From positions 62,001-126,000 of the forward strand of contig NZ_QETB01000006.1 in assembly GCF_003123745.1 (NCBI RefSeq): a stretch of 64,000 bases of DNA. The letters are read 5' to 3'. This DNA comes from Ancrocorticia populi (lineage in GTDB: Bacteria; Actinomycetota; Actinomycetes; Actinomycetales; Actinomycetaceae). A program made the position numbers and the translations under genes. Within the stretch, counting starts at the first letter, position 1. Each line of letters starts with the position of its first letter. The notes under the pieces were generated by a model, which ran no database searches, was not told the DNA's origin, and saw only the letters and a list, made by a program, of their open reading frames with translations. This document shows, piece after piece, positions 44,410-53,220 of the stretch.

Positions 44410-45081
44410 GTGGGAATCTTTTCCCGAAAGAAGGGCTCCCAAGCTTCCGAAGAGGAAGCCCCGGAAACCGAGGAGCTGATCGGACCTCTCAGTGAGGAGG
44501 ATCATCCGGATCGCGGAGAGCTCCTTGACGCGGGAGCATTGTGGCTTCCACAGGTCGAGGGCGCGACCGTCCAGTTTTCTGTTGATAAGCGGCGCAAGCT
44601 TGTCCTAGGAGTGGTGTTCGTCAAGGACAATTCCGCACTTCAGCTTCAGGTGTTTGCCGCCCCGAAGTCTGCTGGCCTGTGGGACGATATCCGGGCGGAA
44701 CTCATCTCCGCGATCGCTGCACAAGGTGGCCAATCGCGCCAGTCCGAAGGCGAATACGGCGCTGAGGTCCTCGCAGTTATGCCCGCTCCCGGTGCCAACA
44801 ACACGAAGGCAACTAACCGCGTGCGGTATGTGGGTATTGATGGCCCACGCTGGCTCCTGCGTGCAACACTCACTGGCCGCGCCGCCACCCAGGATGAGGC
44901 CGCGTCGAAGATTCTGCATGAAGTGCTGGATACCGTTGTCGTGGTTCGCGGACAAACTCCGCACCCGCCACGCGAGCTGCTCGCCCTCTCAATCCCCCGT
45001 AAGGAAGGCGAGGAAAAGGAATCGGAGCGGCCCTCGCTCTCCCTGCCCGAACGCGGCCCGGAGATTTCGGAAGTTCGATGA
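44410..45081 (+). CDS. DUF3710 family protein
   Basis: A 223-aa protein with an acidic start, then the DUF3710 core: DAGALWLPQVEGATVQFSVD, LQLQVFAAPKSAGLWDDIR, and VRYVGIDGPRWLLRATLTG. The C-terminal tail is charged and probably disordered. Function unknown. GTG 44410 has GGAG 5 nt upstream. It overlaps the OB-fold gene by 4 bp. Confidence 0.88.
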   Translation: MGIFSRKKGSQASEEEAPETEELIGPLSEEDHPDRGELLDAGALWLPQVEGATVQFSVDKRRKLVLGVVFVKDNSALQLQVFAAPKSAGLWDDIRAELISAIAAQGGQSRQSEGEYGAEVLAVMPAPGANNTKATNRVRYVGIDGPRWLLRATLTGRAATQDEAASKILHEVLDTVVVVRGQTPHPPRELLALSIPRKEGEEKESERPSLSLPERGPEISEVR

Positions 45082-45350
45082 CAACCCGGTCCCGGAGGGT
45101 AAACGTGCGTGGCGTGACCACGGCGATCACCTATCCGGGCGCGGGGCCAGCACCCGTGCTGCGCGTCCAACTTCGCGTGGGGGAGAACTCCCTCGTGCTG
45201 GCATTCCTTGGGAGGGACGATCTGCAGGCGATAGAGATCGGCACGCAGCTTCGGGCGAAGGGCGCACTGGTAGACAGGCGCGGTACACCCACCATCTATA
45301 ACCCGGAAATCAGCATCATTGCGGATACCGAGGTAGAGGAAGACGTATGA
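45078..45350 (+). CDS. OB-fold nucleic-acid-binding-like protein
   Basis: A 90-aa, mostly beta protein. RVNVRGVTTAITYPGAGPAPVLRVQLRVG, SLVLAFLGRDDLQAIEIGTQLRAKGALVD follows the OB-fold pattern seen in proteins at this locus in other actinobacteria (Rv2694c position). ATGA couplings join it to DUF3710 before and DUF3159 after. Nucleic-acid binding is inferred from the fold only. Confidence 0.75.
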   Translation: MTTRSRRVNVRGVTTAITYPGAGPAPVLRVQLRVGENSLVLAFLGRDDLQAIEIGTQLRAKGALVDRRGTPTIYNPEISIIADTEVEEDV

Positions 45351-46012
45351 GTGAGCAACCGAAGCACACCGGGCTGAATTCAGTTATCGCAGAAGAATTT
45401 GACGTGTGGCAGGCGCTCGGCGGAGTTCGCGGCCTTATCGAGACTGCTGCGCCCGGCCTTGTGTTCATCGTGGTATACGTGGTGAGCGGGGAGCTAACTC
45501 CCTCGATCATCGCGCCAGTTGCGTTATCGGCTGCGTGTATCCTGCTCAGACTCATCCAACGGATCGACGTGACCCCCGCGCTCGGCGGCCTGGCAGGCAT
45601 CGCGATTTCGGCCATCTGGGCATGGCGGTCCGGCGAAGCCTCGAACTTCTTCGGGATGGGGCTTATCACGAACGCCGCCTATCTGGGCGGTCTGCTGCTT
45701 TCGCTCGCGGTCCGGTGGCCCGCGCTTGGACTGCTTATCGGGGCGCTACGCGGCGATATTACGAGCTGGCGCCGGGATCCGGCGCTGATCGGAACTAAGA
45801 AGGCGTACTGGCGCATTACGTGGCTGTGGTGTGGATTGTTCGCTGCACGCCTCTTGGTTCAGGCCCCGCTGTATTTCGCGGATTCCACCACGGCACTGGG
45901 CATTGCCCGGCTCGTCATGGGGCCATTCCTTTTCGCATTTGTAGCATGGCTGAGCTGGATGATGGTGCGCCGCCTTCCCGCTGTTACTCCTGAGGATTCT
46001 CCAGCGGAGTAA
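45347..46012 (+). CDS. DUF3159 membrane protein
   Basis: A 221-aa protein with about five transmembrane helices and the family opening WQALGGVRGLIETAAPGLVF. GALRGDITSWRRDP and the following KKAYWRITWLWCGLFAARLL are conserved in the family. Function unknown. It ends 29 bp inside the end of the convergent trkA gene. Confidence 0.86.
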   Translation: MSEQPKHTGLNSVIAEEFDVWQALGGVRGLIETAAPGLVFIVVYVVSGELTPSIIAPVALSAACILLRLIQRIDVTPALGGLAGIAISAIWAWRSGEASNFFGMGLITNAAYLGGLLLSLAVRWPALGLLIGALRGDITSWRRDPALIGTKKAYWRITWLWCGLFAARLLVQAPLYFADSTTALGIARLVMGPFLFAFVAWLSWMMVRRLPAVTPEDSPAE

Positions 46013-46667
46013 AAAGTTCGGCCACAAGGTCCAGATCGTCTTGTGCTCCTTCCGCGCATAGTAGTAGTGCCTGATCTCCCGCTTCGAGAGTGAGATCCGG
46101 ATCGGCTGGAACGGGCATTCCGTCACGCACGATCGCGTTGATGATGACTGTGCCGGGAAGATAGATCTGCGAAATCGGGGTGCCTGCCACCGGGGCGTTA
46201 TCTGGCAGCGTCACCTGCATGAGCGTGGCACCGGACCGCTGAAATTGCATGACGGTGATGAGATCTCCGTCCGCCACAGCGTCCTCCACAAGGGACGTCA
46301 TGATTCGCGGGGTGGAAACGGCTACATCTACACCCCAAGAATCGTCGAATAGCCATTCGTTCTTTGGGTTGTTGATCCGCGCGATGGCACGTTCCACGCC
46401 AAATTCGGTTTTACAAAGGAGGGAGACCACGAGGTTGGTTTTGTCGTCCCCAGTAGCGGCGACGACGACGTCAGTCTCTCCCGCGCCCGCCCGCCCAAGA
46501 GACTCAACTTCGCAAGCGTCTCCGAGGATCCAATCGGCCTGCGACACGGAGGCTACCTTCATAGCCTCCGGTGCCCGATCGATGATGGTGACGTCGTGTT
46601 TGGACCGAGCGAGCTCGCGGGCGATCGAACGGCCAACGGATCCTGCGCCCACAATGAGTACCTTCAT
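45984..46667 (-). CDS. trkA: TrkA-family potassium uptake regulatory subunit (second gene)
   Basis: A 227-aa RCK protein: an N-terminal NAD(H)-binding domain (VGAGSVGRSIARELA, then the acidic end of beta2 in IIDR) and a C-terminal TrkA-C domain. It is the CeoC/Rv2692-type member. With its upstream twin it forms the cytosolic gating ring of a K+ transporter. ATG 46667 overlaps the twin's stop by 1 bp. No TrkH/KtrB membrane subunit lies nearby. Confidence 0.92.
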   Translation of the reverse strand: MKVLIVGAGSVGRSIARELARSKHDVTIIDRAPEAMKVASVSQADWILGDACEVESLGRAGAGETDVVVAATGDDKTNLVVSLLCKTEFGVERAIARINNPKNEWLFDDSWGVDVAVSTPRIMTSLVEDAVADGDLITVMQFQRSGATLMQVTLPDNAPVAGTPISQIYLPGTVIINAIVRDGMPVPADPDLTLEAGDQALLLCAEGAQDDLDLVAELFTPLENPQE

Positions 46668-47329
46668 TAATCCTCCTTGACGGGGTGCATGAGCACGTAT
46701 TGGGCGGCACCCGCTTGGGCGGTTCCCACAAGGAGCTTGACGATATCGCCGTCCTGCAGGACGAAGCCGCGATGAGGGAGAAGGCCATGGCCCAATCGTG
46801 TCACGTAGGCAACCTGAGCTTGGGTGGCATCTTCGACTTCTCCCACGGTGTGCCCAAACCAGTCATCTACCACATCCACGCGAATGAGGCTGATTTCGGC
46901 CACCTCATCGGTGTATTCCACATGGGGACCCAACGGAATGAGGTGACGCAGCACCTGATCGGCAGTCCACTTCACGGTGGGAACCGTGGGGATACCTAGG
47001 CGTTCATAAACATCAGCCCGTGTGGGATCGTAGATTCTTGTTACAACGTTCTTCAGCCCGAAGGTTTCCCGGACCACGCGAGCGGCGATGATGTTTGAGT
47101 TATCGCCCGAAGACACTGCGGCGAAACCCGTTGCATCCTCAATCCCGGCTTGGCGCAGCGCTTCGCGGTCAAACCCCACACCCGTCACGCTTTGTCCACT
47201 GAAATCCTCGGGTAGGCGCCGGAAAGAATCTGGGTCGTGATCTATCACGGCGACAGAGTGGCCCATAGCGGACAGGTTAATTGCTAGTGCGGCACCAACG
47301 CGACCGCACCCCATAATGACGAAGTGCAC
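46667..47329 (-). CDS. trkA: TrkA-family potassium uptake regulatory subunit (first gene)
   Basis: A 220-aa RCK protein with MGCGRVGAALAINL and VIDHD NAD-binding motifs and a C-terminal TrkA-C domain with the GHGLLPHRGF...LQDGDIVKLLVG pattern. CeoB/Rv2691-type. The GTG start at 47329 has no ribosome-binding site but a TAGCGT hexamer 7 nt upstream, so transcription is probably leaderless. It is divergent from an APC permease across only 47 bp. Confidence 0.92.
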   Translation of the reverse strand: MHFVIMGCGRVGAALAINLSAMGHSVAVIDHDPDSFRRLPEDFSGQSVTGVGFDREALRQAGIEDATGFAAVSSGDNSNIIAARVVRETFGLKNVVTRIYDPTRADVYERLGIPTVPTVKWTADQVLRHLIPLGPHVEYTDEVAEISLIRVDVVDDWFGHTVGEVEDATQAQVAYVTRLGHGLLPHRGFVLQDGDIVKLLVGTAQAGAAQYVLMHPVKED

Positions 47330-47336
47330 GGGTTAG

Positions 47337-47342
47337 ACGCTA
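47337..47342 (-). promoter_or_regulatory. leaderless -10 hexamer for trkA pair
   Basis: On the minus strand TAGCGT ends 7 nt before GTG 47329. Confidence 0.5.
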
Positions 47343-47362
47343 CCTCAACTCGGAAGGTAGCG

Positions 47363-47368
47363 TAGCCT
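47363..47368 (+). promoter_or_regulatory. leaderless -10 hexamer for APC permease
   Basis: TAGCCT ends 8 nt before ATG 47377. It lies 20 bp from the opposing hexamer at 47337-47342, so the two promoters overlap. Confidence 0.45.
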
Positions 47369-47376
47369 ATTTGATC

Positions 47377-49182
47377 ATGGGTATTCCTCAAAAGGCCGCG
47401 CGATTCGCTGCGTCGCGGCGGGTAAGCGCGTTCAGCGCGGTGGTGCTAGTGGTATTCCTAGCGCCGCAGTTGGCGCTGCGCGTTATGCCGTCTGCCGGGG
47501 TGACTTCTCACCTAGTGGTGATGGCTGCGCTGGTGGGTTCATCCCTGCTTGTTTTCTTCGCCCTAGCGTGGCAGGAACGCATCTTGCCCCGCAGCTCCAA
47601 TCCTCGGCTGGTTGCCACCTATATCGGGGAGCGGACCAGCGTTGTCCTGTCCTCGGCCCGGTTCGTTTCCTATGCCCTCATCGTGGTGATGGGCGCGGGG
47701 CTGGCGGTGGGGGGCCTTTCTGCCTTGATTGACTTGAGCGGGTATGGGCGGATCGTGCTGGTTGCCACGGTGATTGTGCTGGCATTTCCTGGGATCTTCG
47801 GGTCGCGCCCGCCTTCGCTGGTGTTGTATCTAGGGGCCGGTTTTTCGGTGCTCGCCCTCGCGGTGCTTCTCATCTATGGTCTCATTGCAGAGGTTTCGGG
47901 AGGGTTCTCTGAGGAGACGTTGGCGGCAACCCGCGAGTATATGGCGAATACGGCACAGTATGAGGCCGGTCCATTCTCTCTGCACGCGGTGGCGTTGGTG
48001 GGCTTGCTGCCGTCCGGGATGCTCATCCTTGCAATTGACCGCCGCTCCGTGAGGTCTGAGGAGCGGGCTGGCAATATACGCATGCAAGGATGGCGGGCTG
48101 TCTTTGCTTTCGTGGCGATACTCATCACGCTGTACTTCGAATCATCGCTTCAGATGAGCGCGAATACGCGAGCACTTCCTGTGCTGGCGATGGCATACGG
48201 GCTCTTTGGCAGCGCTGGGCACAGCGTACTCTCTATTGCAGCGATTATTGCGGGTATGGGGGCAGCCGTTGCAGCCTACGGCACGCTGCCTAGGCTAGTT
48301 CACGATTTGAGCGTTGACCGGATTCTCCCGCGCCACTTCGCCACCGAGAATTCCCCGCGCCCTAGAGTTCTTGCCGTGTCAATCACCGCTGGTCTGGCCG
48401 CGCTGGTGGCGGCAGTCACCTACGCTTCACAGTCTCCCGCGATGATGTTTGTGTTCACCACGTTCGCCATCTTCACCCTTTCGTGTGCCGCGATGGGCTT
48501 CCGCGGTTCGTCGATTCTGAAGGAGTCAGTGAGCAAGGAAGAGCGGGCCAGAGCTCGCGTTTCGCGGTGGATATTCGGGCTGTGCGCCCTATGCGGCGTG
48601 GGTGTGTTGGTGGGGATTGCGTGGATTCGTACCGGCTGGGCCGCCACCGCCATCGTTACCCTCCTCATTCCTGCCGCTCTTCTTATCTTCTTCCGGCGGG
48701 GTCGGGTACGCGTGGTACGCCAGCTTGCGGCAACCGATTTGACCGCAGGGCGTACGCTTCCCACCCGAGTGCATGGGGTGGTCTTGGTCTCGGCTCTGGA
48801 CCTGCCCACACTTCGTGCGGTCTCGTTTGCTCGGGCGGCCCGGCTCAGTTCGCTGACTGCGGTGACGCTCGATTTTGATCCGAGAGCAACGAATGATCTT
48901 CGTCAAGATTGGCGGGCGGCCGCGCTCCCCGTTGAATTGACAGTATTGGGGACCCCGGAGGGCGCAGGGCCCCAAAACATCGTGGACTACGTGCGCTCCT
49001 TGCGGCAGACTCAACGTGCGGACATCGTTATGGTGTATATACCGCGGCTGGTGCCCACTGGTGTATGGCAGAGGTTCTTTGTTCGTCACTCCGAACCGCG
49101 TATTATGTCTGACCTGCGCCTCCAAGACGGTGTTGTCATAGCCGAGGTTCCCTACCAACTTCAACCCCAAGATGAGGAATAG
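47377..49182 (+). CDS. APC-family permease with C-terminal cytosolic domain
   Basis: A 601-aa transporter of the kind found beside ceoB/ceoC in mycobacteria (Rv2690c position). Roughly residues 20-450 contain 12 hydrophobic helices. The last 150 residues form a soluble domain (VHGVVLVSALDLPTLRAVSFARAARL...) resembling a universal-stress-like nucleotide-binding fold. The TM1 loop is not that of LysP. Substrate unknown. The pairing with TrkA suggests coupling to potassium or cation homeostasis; that is inference. Confidence 0.85.
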   Translation: MGIPQKAARFAASRRVSAFSAVVLVVFLAPQLALRVMPSAGVTSHLVVMAALVGSSLLVFFALAWQERILPRSSNPRLVATYIGERTSVVLSSARFVSYALIVVMGAGLAVGGLSALIDLSGYGRIVLVATVIVLAFPGIFGSRPPSLVLYLGAGFSVLALAVLLIYGLIAEVSGGFSEETLAATREYMANTAQYEAGPFSLHAVALVGLLPSGMLILAIDRRSVRSEERAGNIRMQGWRAVFAFVAILITLYFESSLQMSANTRALPVLAMAYGLFGSAGHSVLSIAAIIAGMGAAVAAYGTLPRLVHDLSVDRILPRHFATENSPRPRVLAVSITAGLAALVAAVTYASQSPAMMFVFTTFAIFTLSCAAMGFRGSSILKESVSKEERARARVSRWIFGLCALCGVGVLVGIAWIRTGWAATAIVTLLIPAALLIFFRRGRVRVVRQLAATDLTAGRTLPTRVHGVVLVSALDLPTLRAVSFARAARLSSLTAVTLDFDPRATNDLRQDWRAAALPVELTVLGTPEGAGPQNIVDYVRSLRQTQRADIVMVYIPRLVPTGVWQRFFVRHSEPRIMSDLRLQDGVVIAEVPYQLQPQDEE

Positions 49183-49183
49183 C

Positions 49184-50407
49184 ATGATCGATATTGAACT
49201 CACCGATATTGCCCATGGCGGAGCCTGCGTTGGACACAGCGATGGGCGGGCCGTTTTTGCCCGATTTGGGCTACCGGGCGAACGCGTGCGAGTTGCCGTA
49301 ACTGAAGAGCGCTCAAAGCTACTTCGCGGCGACGTGGTGGAAGTGCTAGACAACCCTTCACCGCACCGTATCGATCACCCATGGCCCGTTGCAGGCCCGT
49401 TGGGGGTAGGCGGGGCTGAGCTTGGGCACGTGGAATTTGATTACCAAAGCGAATGGAAAACCTACGTCCTCAACAGCACGCTACGTAGGATTGGCGGGCA
49501 GCGGCTCGTTGACCATCTTGCGGAATCGGGGATCCAACCGCATGTGTTTCCCTTCGATGGAGACCGAGCGAATGGCGGCTGGCACACACGTACGCGTGTG
49601 GAACTCACCGTTGACGCGGACGGTTTCCCGGCCATGTACCGAAACGGAACACGCGAAACCGTTGCTGTCGGCCACGTGCCGTTGGCCGTGGCCGAAATCG
49701 ATGACTTGGAGGTGTTTGGGGGATCGTGGGCCGGTCAGTTCCGTCCGGGCCAGAGGCTGAGGGCTGTAGCCCCTTCCGGAAGCGACCCGGTGTTGATGAT
49801 TGACAAGAATGCCTTCTGGGCACCTCTGATGCCTGCAGAGCCCTATGTTCGCGAAGACGTTGTGGTGGGCCATAACCTCTACAGCTACCGAGTCCGCGCC
49901 AATGGGTTTTGGCAGGTGCATCGTGAAGCAGCGGCCCAGCTGATTGCGATGGTGATGCGAGCCGCCGCGGTCCAACCGGGGGACAATGTAGTGGAGCTTT
50001 ATTCGGGCGCTGGTCTGCTCACTCAGCCCCTCGCCATCGAGGTGGGCCAAGGCGGAAGCGTTCAGTCCCTCGAAGGTGTGCGTCAGGCAGTTGAGGATGC
50101 CCGGGCGAACCTGCGGGAATTCAGCTGGGCCACCAGCCGAACCTCTGCTGTCAGTGCGCAGTTGGTGGGGAAGGAAGCTGGCGATGTCGTAATCGCTGAT
50201 CCGCCGCGGGCCGGATTAGGCCAGGAGATCGCCACCATTCTGGCTGGTACGGGTGCGAATCGTATCGTGCTGGTTTCCTGCGATCCCGCGTCTATGGCTC
50301 GCGATATTCGTGCCATGGTGGATGCTGGCCGAAAGGTAGTATCGATGGAATCAGTGGATATGTTTCCTAATACTCACCACTTCGAAGTTGTGACTGCTTT
50401 GGTCTGA
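49184..50407 (+). CDS. TrmA/RlmD-type SAM-dependent RNA uridine methyltransferase
   Basis: A 407-aa enzyme that makes 5-methyluridine in RNA. A TRAM domain (residues 1-60, DIELTDIAHGGACVG) precedes the methyltransferase core with VVELYSGAGLLTQPL (SAM motif I), ADPPRAGLG (motif IV) and the nucleophilic cysteine in VLVSCDPASMARD. The four-cysteine Fe-S motif of E. coli RlmD is not obvious. Whether tRNA or rRNA is the target cannot be decided. ATG 49184 has GAGGAA 4 nt upstream. Confidence 0.9.
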   Translation: MIDIELTDIAHGGACVGHSDGRAVFARFGLPGERVRVAVTEERSKLLRGDVVEVLDNPSPHRIDHPWPVAGPLGVGGAELGHVEFDYQSEWKTYVLNSTLRRIGGQRLVDHLAESGIQPHVFPFDGDRANGGWHTRTRVELTVDADGFPAMYRNGTRETVAVGHVPLAVAEIDDLEVFGGSWAGQFRPGQRLRAVAPSGSDPVLMIDKNAFWAPLMPAEPYVREDVVVGHNLYSYRVRANGFWQVHREAAAQLIAMVMRAAAVQPGDNVVELYSGAGLLTQPLAIEVGQGGSVQSLEGVRQAVEDARANLREFSWATSRTSAVSAQLVGKEAGDVVIADPPRAGLGQEIATILAGTGANRIVLVSCDPASMARDIRAMVDAGRKVVSMESVDMFPNTHHFEVVTALV

Positions 50408-50452
50408 GACGGAATAGTGGTGAAAGGCTGCGCGTTAACGCCAATAACGTGA

Positions 50453-50470
50453 TATCTTGACGTCAAGATA
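50453..50470. promoter_or_regulatory. 18-bp perfect palindrome upstream of acnA (operator candidate)
   Basis: TATCTTGACGTCAAGATA is a perfect 18-bp palindrome centred on GACGTC, 30 bp before the acnA start. It overlaps both a TAACGT hexamer (50445-50450) and a TTGACG/TTATCT pair. It is probably the binding site of a dimeric regulator I cannot name. Confidence 0.65.
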
Positions 50471-50500
50471 GTTTCAGCAAGAGTTATCTAGAGGAGTGTC

Positions 50501-53155
50501 ATGAGCCTGAACAGCTTTAACTCGCGCGCCCAGCTTGAGGTGGGCAGCGATTCGTATGACATCTACCGTCTTGATGCAGTTCCAGGACTTTCTCGTTTGC
50601 CTTACTCGCTTAAGGTCCTCGCCGAAAACCTGCTGCGTACGGAAGATGGCGCCAATGTAACCGCCGCCCAGATTGAGGCCCTCGCCTCATGGGAACCTGA
50701 GGCAGAGCCCAGCCACGAAATCCAGTTCACGCCTGCGCGTGTGGTGATGCAGGACTTCACCGGCGTTCCCTGCATCGTGGATCTTGCCACCATGCGTGAA
50801 GCAGTGTCCTCTTTAGGTGGGGATCCCGATAAGATCAATCCGCTCAACCCTGCGGAGATGGTGATTGATCACTCCGTCCAGATCGACGTGTTCGGCCGTC
50901 AAGACGCTCTTGAGCGGAACATGGACATCGAGTATCAGCGCAACGGTGAGCGTTACCAGTTCCTTCGCTGGGGCCAAGGTGCGTTCGAGAACTTCAAGGT
51001 TGTGCCACCCGGGACCGGAATTGTCCATCAGGTCAACATCGAGTATTTAGCTCGCGTAACGATGACTCGCGATGGAGTGGCCTACCCGGATACTTGCGTG
51101 GGAACTGATTCTCACACCACGATGGTCAATGGCCTTGGCGTTCTTGGCTGGGGTGTGGGTGGCATTGAGGCCGAGGCGGCGATGCTGGGCCAGCCGGTCT
51201 CCATGCTCATTCCGAAGGTCGTGGGCTTCAAGCTGACCGGCTCGATCCCAGCCGGATCTACTGCCACAGACGTGGTGCTCACGATCACCCAGATGCTGCG
51301 GCAGCATGGCGTGGTGGGCAAGTTCGTGGAATTCTACGGAGACGGGGTTGCTGAGGTTCCGCTGGCGAACCGCGCCACAATTGGCAATATGTCCCCGGAG
51401 TTTGGTTCCACGGCCGCTATTTTCCCGATTGACGACGTGACACTCGATTATCTGCGCCTGACCGGCCGTGACGATTCTGAGGTTGCGTTGGTTGAGGCGT
51501 ACACCAAGGAGCAGGGCCTATGGCATGATCCGGCTCATGAGCCGGTGTACTCCGAATACCTTGAGCTGGACCTTTCCACGGTGGTTCCCTCCATCGCGGG
51601 CCCCAAGCGACCACAGGATCGCATCCTGTTGTCCGAATCGAAGGAGTCTTTCGAGAACACGATTGGTGACTACGCTTCCGATCCTGCCCAAGAGGTCGAA
51701 TTGACGCTCCAGAATGGGACGAATACGCGGCTGAGCAACGGCGATGTGGCTATCGCCTCCATCACCTCGTGTACCAACACCTCGAATCCCTCAGTGATGC
51801 TGGCGGCAGGTCTTCTGGCTAAGAAAGCAGTGGCCAAGGGGCTTGGCTCCAAGCCGTGGGTCAAGACCTCCATGGCACCAGGATCGAAGGTAGTCACGGA
51901 CTACTTCACCAAGGCCAACCTGTGGGATGATCTCAACGCGCTCGGTTTCAACCTTGTGGGTTACGGCTGTGGCACCTGTATCGGCAACTCGGGACCGCTT
52001 CCGCAGGAAGTGTCCGATGTTGTCAACGAGAACGATCTGGCCGTTGTATCAGTGCTCTCGGGCAACCGAAACTTCGAAGGCCGCATTAACCCGGACGTCA
52101 AGATGAACTATCTTGCCTCTCCGCCGCTCGTGATCGCATACGCGTTGGCCGGTACGATGGATTTCGATTTTGAGAATGAGCCCTTGGGCAATGATCCCGA
52201 TGGCACGCCGGTGTACCTGCAAGATATCTGGCCCGATCCGGACGAAGTTCAGGATACGATCGATCAGTCGATTGATTCAGACATGTTCCGCGATAACTAC
52301 GCGAGTGTTTTTGAGGGTGATGATCGCTGGAAGCAGCTGCCAACACCTGAGGGTGATCTCTTTGATTGGGACGCGGATTCAACCTACGTCCGTAAGGCTC
52401 CGTTCTTTGATGATCTGGCTGCCGATCCAGCACCCGTGAAGGATATTTCCGGTGCCCGTGTGCTGGCGAAATTGGGCGATTCGGTCACCACCGATCACAT
52501 CTCCCCGGCGGGTGCCATCAAGGCGGATTCCCCAGCTGGACGCTACCTCGCCGATCACGGTGTGGAGCGCCGCGACTTCAACTCGTACGGATCGCGCCGC
52601 GGCAACCATGAAGTCATGGTCCGCGGAACGTTCGCTAACATCCGCTTGCGGAATCAACTCCTCGATGGAGTTGAGGGCGGCTATACGAAGAACCTGCTGA
52701 CGGGTGAAACCGAGGCAATCTTCGATGCGGCAATGGCCTACGCGGAGCAGGATATTCCGCTGGTTGTGCTGGGCGGCAAGGAGTACGGTTCCGGTTCCTC
52801 GCGCGATTGGGCTGCCAAGGGCACGTCGCTGCTGGGAGTCAAAGCAGTGATCACCGAATCCTTCGAGCGTATTCATCGTTCGAACCTGATCGGCATGGGC
52901 GTTCTCCCGCTCCAGTTCCCCGAGGGTGAGACTGCTGATTCGCTTGGGCTGACGGGCGAGGAGACCTTCTCCGTCCGTGGTATCACCGCACTGAACCTCG
53001 GGCAAACGCCCGATACCGTGCATGTGAGCGCTGAGCGGGAAGACGGCACCCTCATCGAGTTCGATGCGCGGGTGCGCATCGACACACCAGGGGAAGCTGA
53101 TTACTTCCGCAACGGTGGCATCCTCCAGTACGTACTGCGCGAACTCTCCAAGTAA
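50501..53155 (+). CDS. acnA: aconitate hydratase
   Basis: Interconverts citrate and isocitrate with a [4Fe-4S] cluster. The 884-aa protein is AcnA/IRP-type: cluster cysteines C424 ([10 protein letters not shown]), C490 and C493 ([13 protein letters not shown]), the N-terminal [12 protein letters not shown] and [21 protein letters not shown], and the C-terminal swivel domain ([37 protein letters not shown]). Start ATG 50501 has GAGGAG. ErpA from this window is a candidate cluster donor. It may also act as an RNA-binding protein when cluster-free, as relatives do. Confidence 0.96.
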   Translation: MSLNSFNSRAQLEVGSDSYDIYRLDAVPGLSRLPYSLKVLAENLLRTEDGANVTAAQIEALASWEPEAEPSHEIQFTPARVVMQDFTGVPCIVDLATMREAVSSLGGDPDKINPLNPAEMVIDHSVQIDVFGRQDALERNMDIEYQRNGERYQFLRWGQGAFENFKVVPPGTGIVHQVNIEYLARVTMTRDGVAYPDTCVGTDSHTTMVNGLGVLGWGVGGIEAEAAMLGQPVSMLIPKVVGFKLTGSIPAGSTATDVVLTITQMLRQHGVVGKFVEFYGDGVAEVPLANRATIGNMSPEFGSTAAIFPIDDVTLDYLRLTGRDDSEVALVEAYTKEQGLWHDPAHEPVYSEYLELDLSTVVPSIAGPKRPQDRILLSESKESFENTIGDYASDPAQEVELTLQNGTNTRLSNGDVAIASITSCTNTSNPSVMLAAGLLAKKAVAKGLGSKPWVKTSMAPGSKVVTDYFTKANLWDDLNALGFNLVGYGCGTCIGNSGPLPQEVSDVVNENDLAVVSVLSGNRNFEGRINPDVKMNYLASPPLVIAYALAGTMDFDFENEPLGNDPDGTPVYLQDIWPDPDEVQDTIDQSIDSDMFRDNYASVFEGDDRWKQLPTPEGDLFDWDADSTYVRKAPFFDDLAADPAPVKDISGARVLAKLGDSVTTDHISPAGAIKADSPAGRYLADHGVERRDFNSYGSRRGNHEVMVRGTFANIRLRNQLLDGVEGGYTKNLLTGETEAIFDAAMAYAEQDIPLVVLGGKEYGSGSSRDWAAKGTSLLGVKAVITESFERIHRSNLIGMGVLPLQFPEGETADSLGLTGEETFSVRGITALNLGQTPDTVHVSAEREDGTLIEFDARVRIDTPGEADYFRNGGILQYVLRELSK

Positions 53156-53162
53156 CACCCCG

Positions 53163-53217
53163 AATACCTCCTAGGGTGATTGGCCATTAGTATGGATAGA
53201 TCACCCTAGGAGGTATT
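53163..53217 (+). promoter_or_regulatory. 18-bp inverted repeat enclosing the dxs ribosome-binding site
   Basis: Arms 53163-53180 and 53200-53217 are perfectly complementary over 18 bp with a 19-nt loop. The right arm holds AGGAGG (53208-53213), 7 nt before the GTG of dxs. The loop holds TAGTAT (53188-53193), a -10-like hexamer whose transcript would start at about 53200. Read-through RNA from acnA would mask the site; RNA from the inner promoter would not. Confidence 0.7.
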
Positions 53218-53220
53218 TGC

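Noticed and set aside
49172-49183. Earlier start for the TrmA-like methyltransferase
   Set aside because: The four extra codons overlap the end of the permease gene and the GAGGAA site points to ATG 49184.
53181-53199. Invertible promoter flanked by 18-bp inverted repeats
   Set aside because: Known invertible promoter segments are several times longer, and no recombinase gene is nearby; a 19-bp spacer is too short to invert readily. RNA hairpin or operator is simpler.
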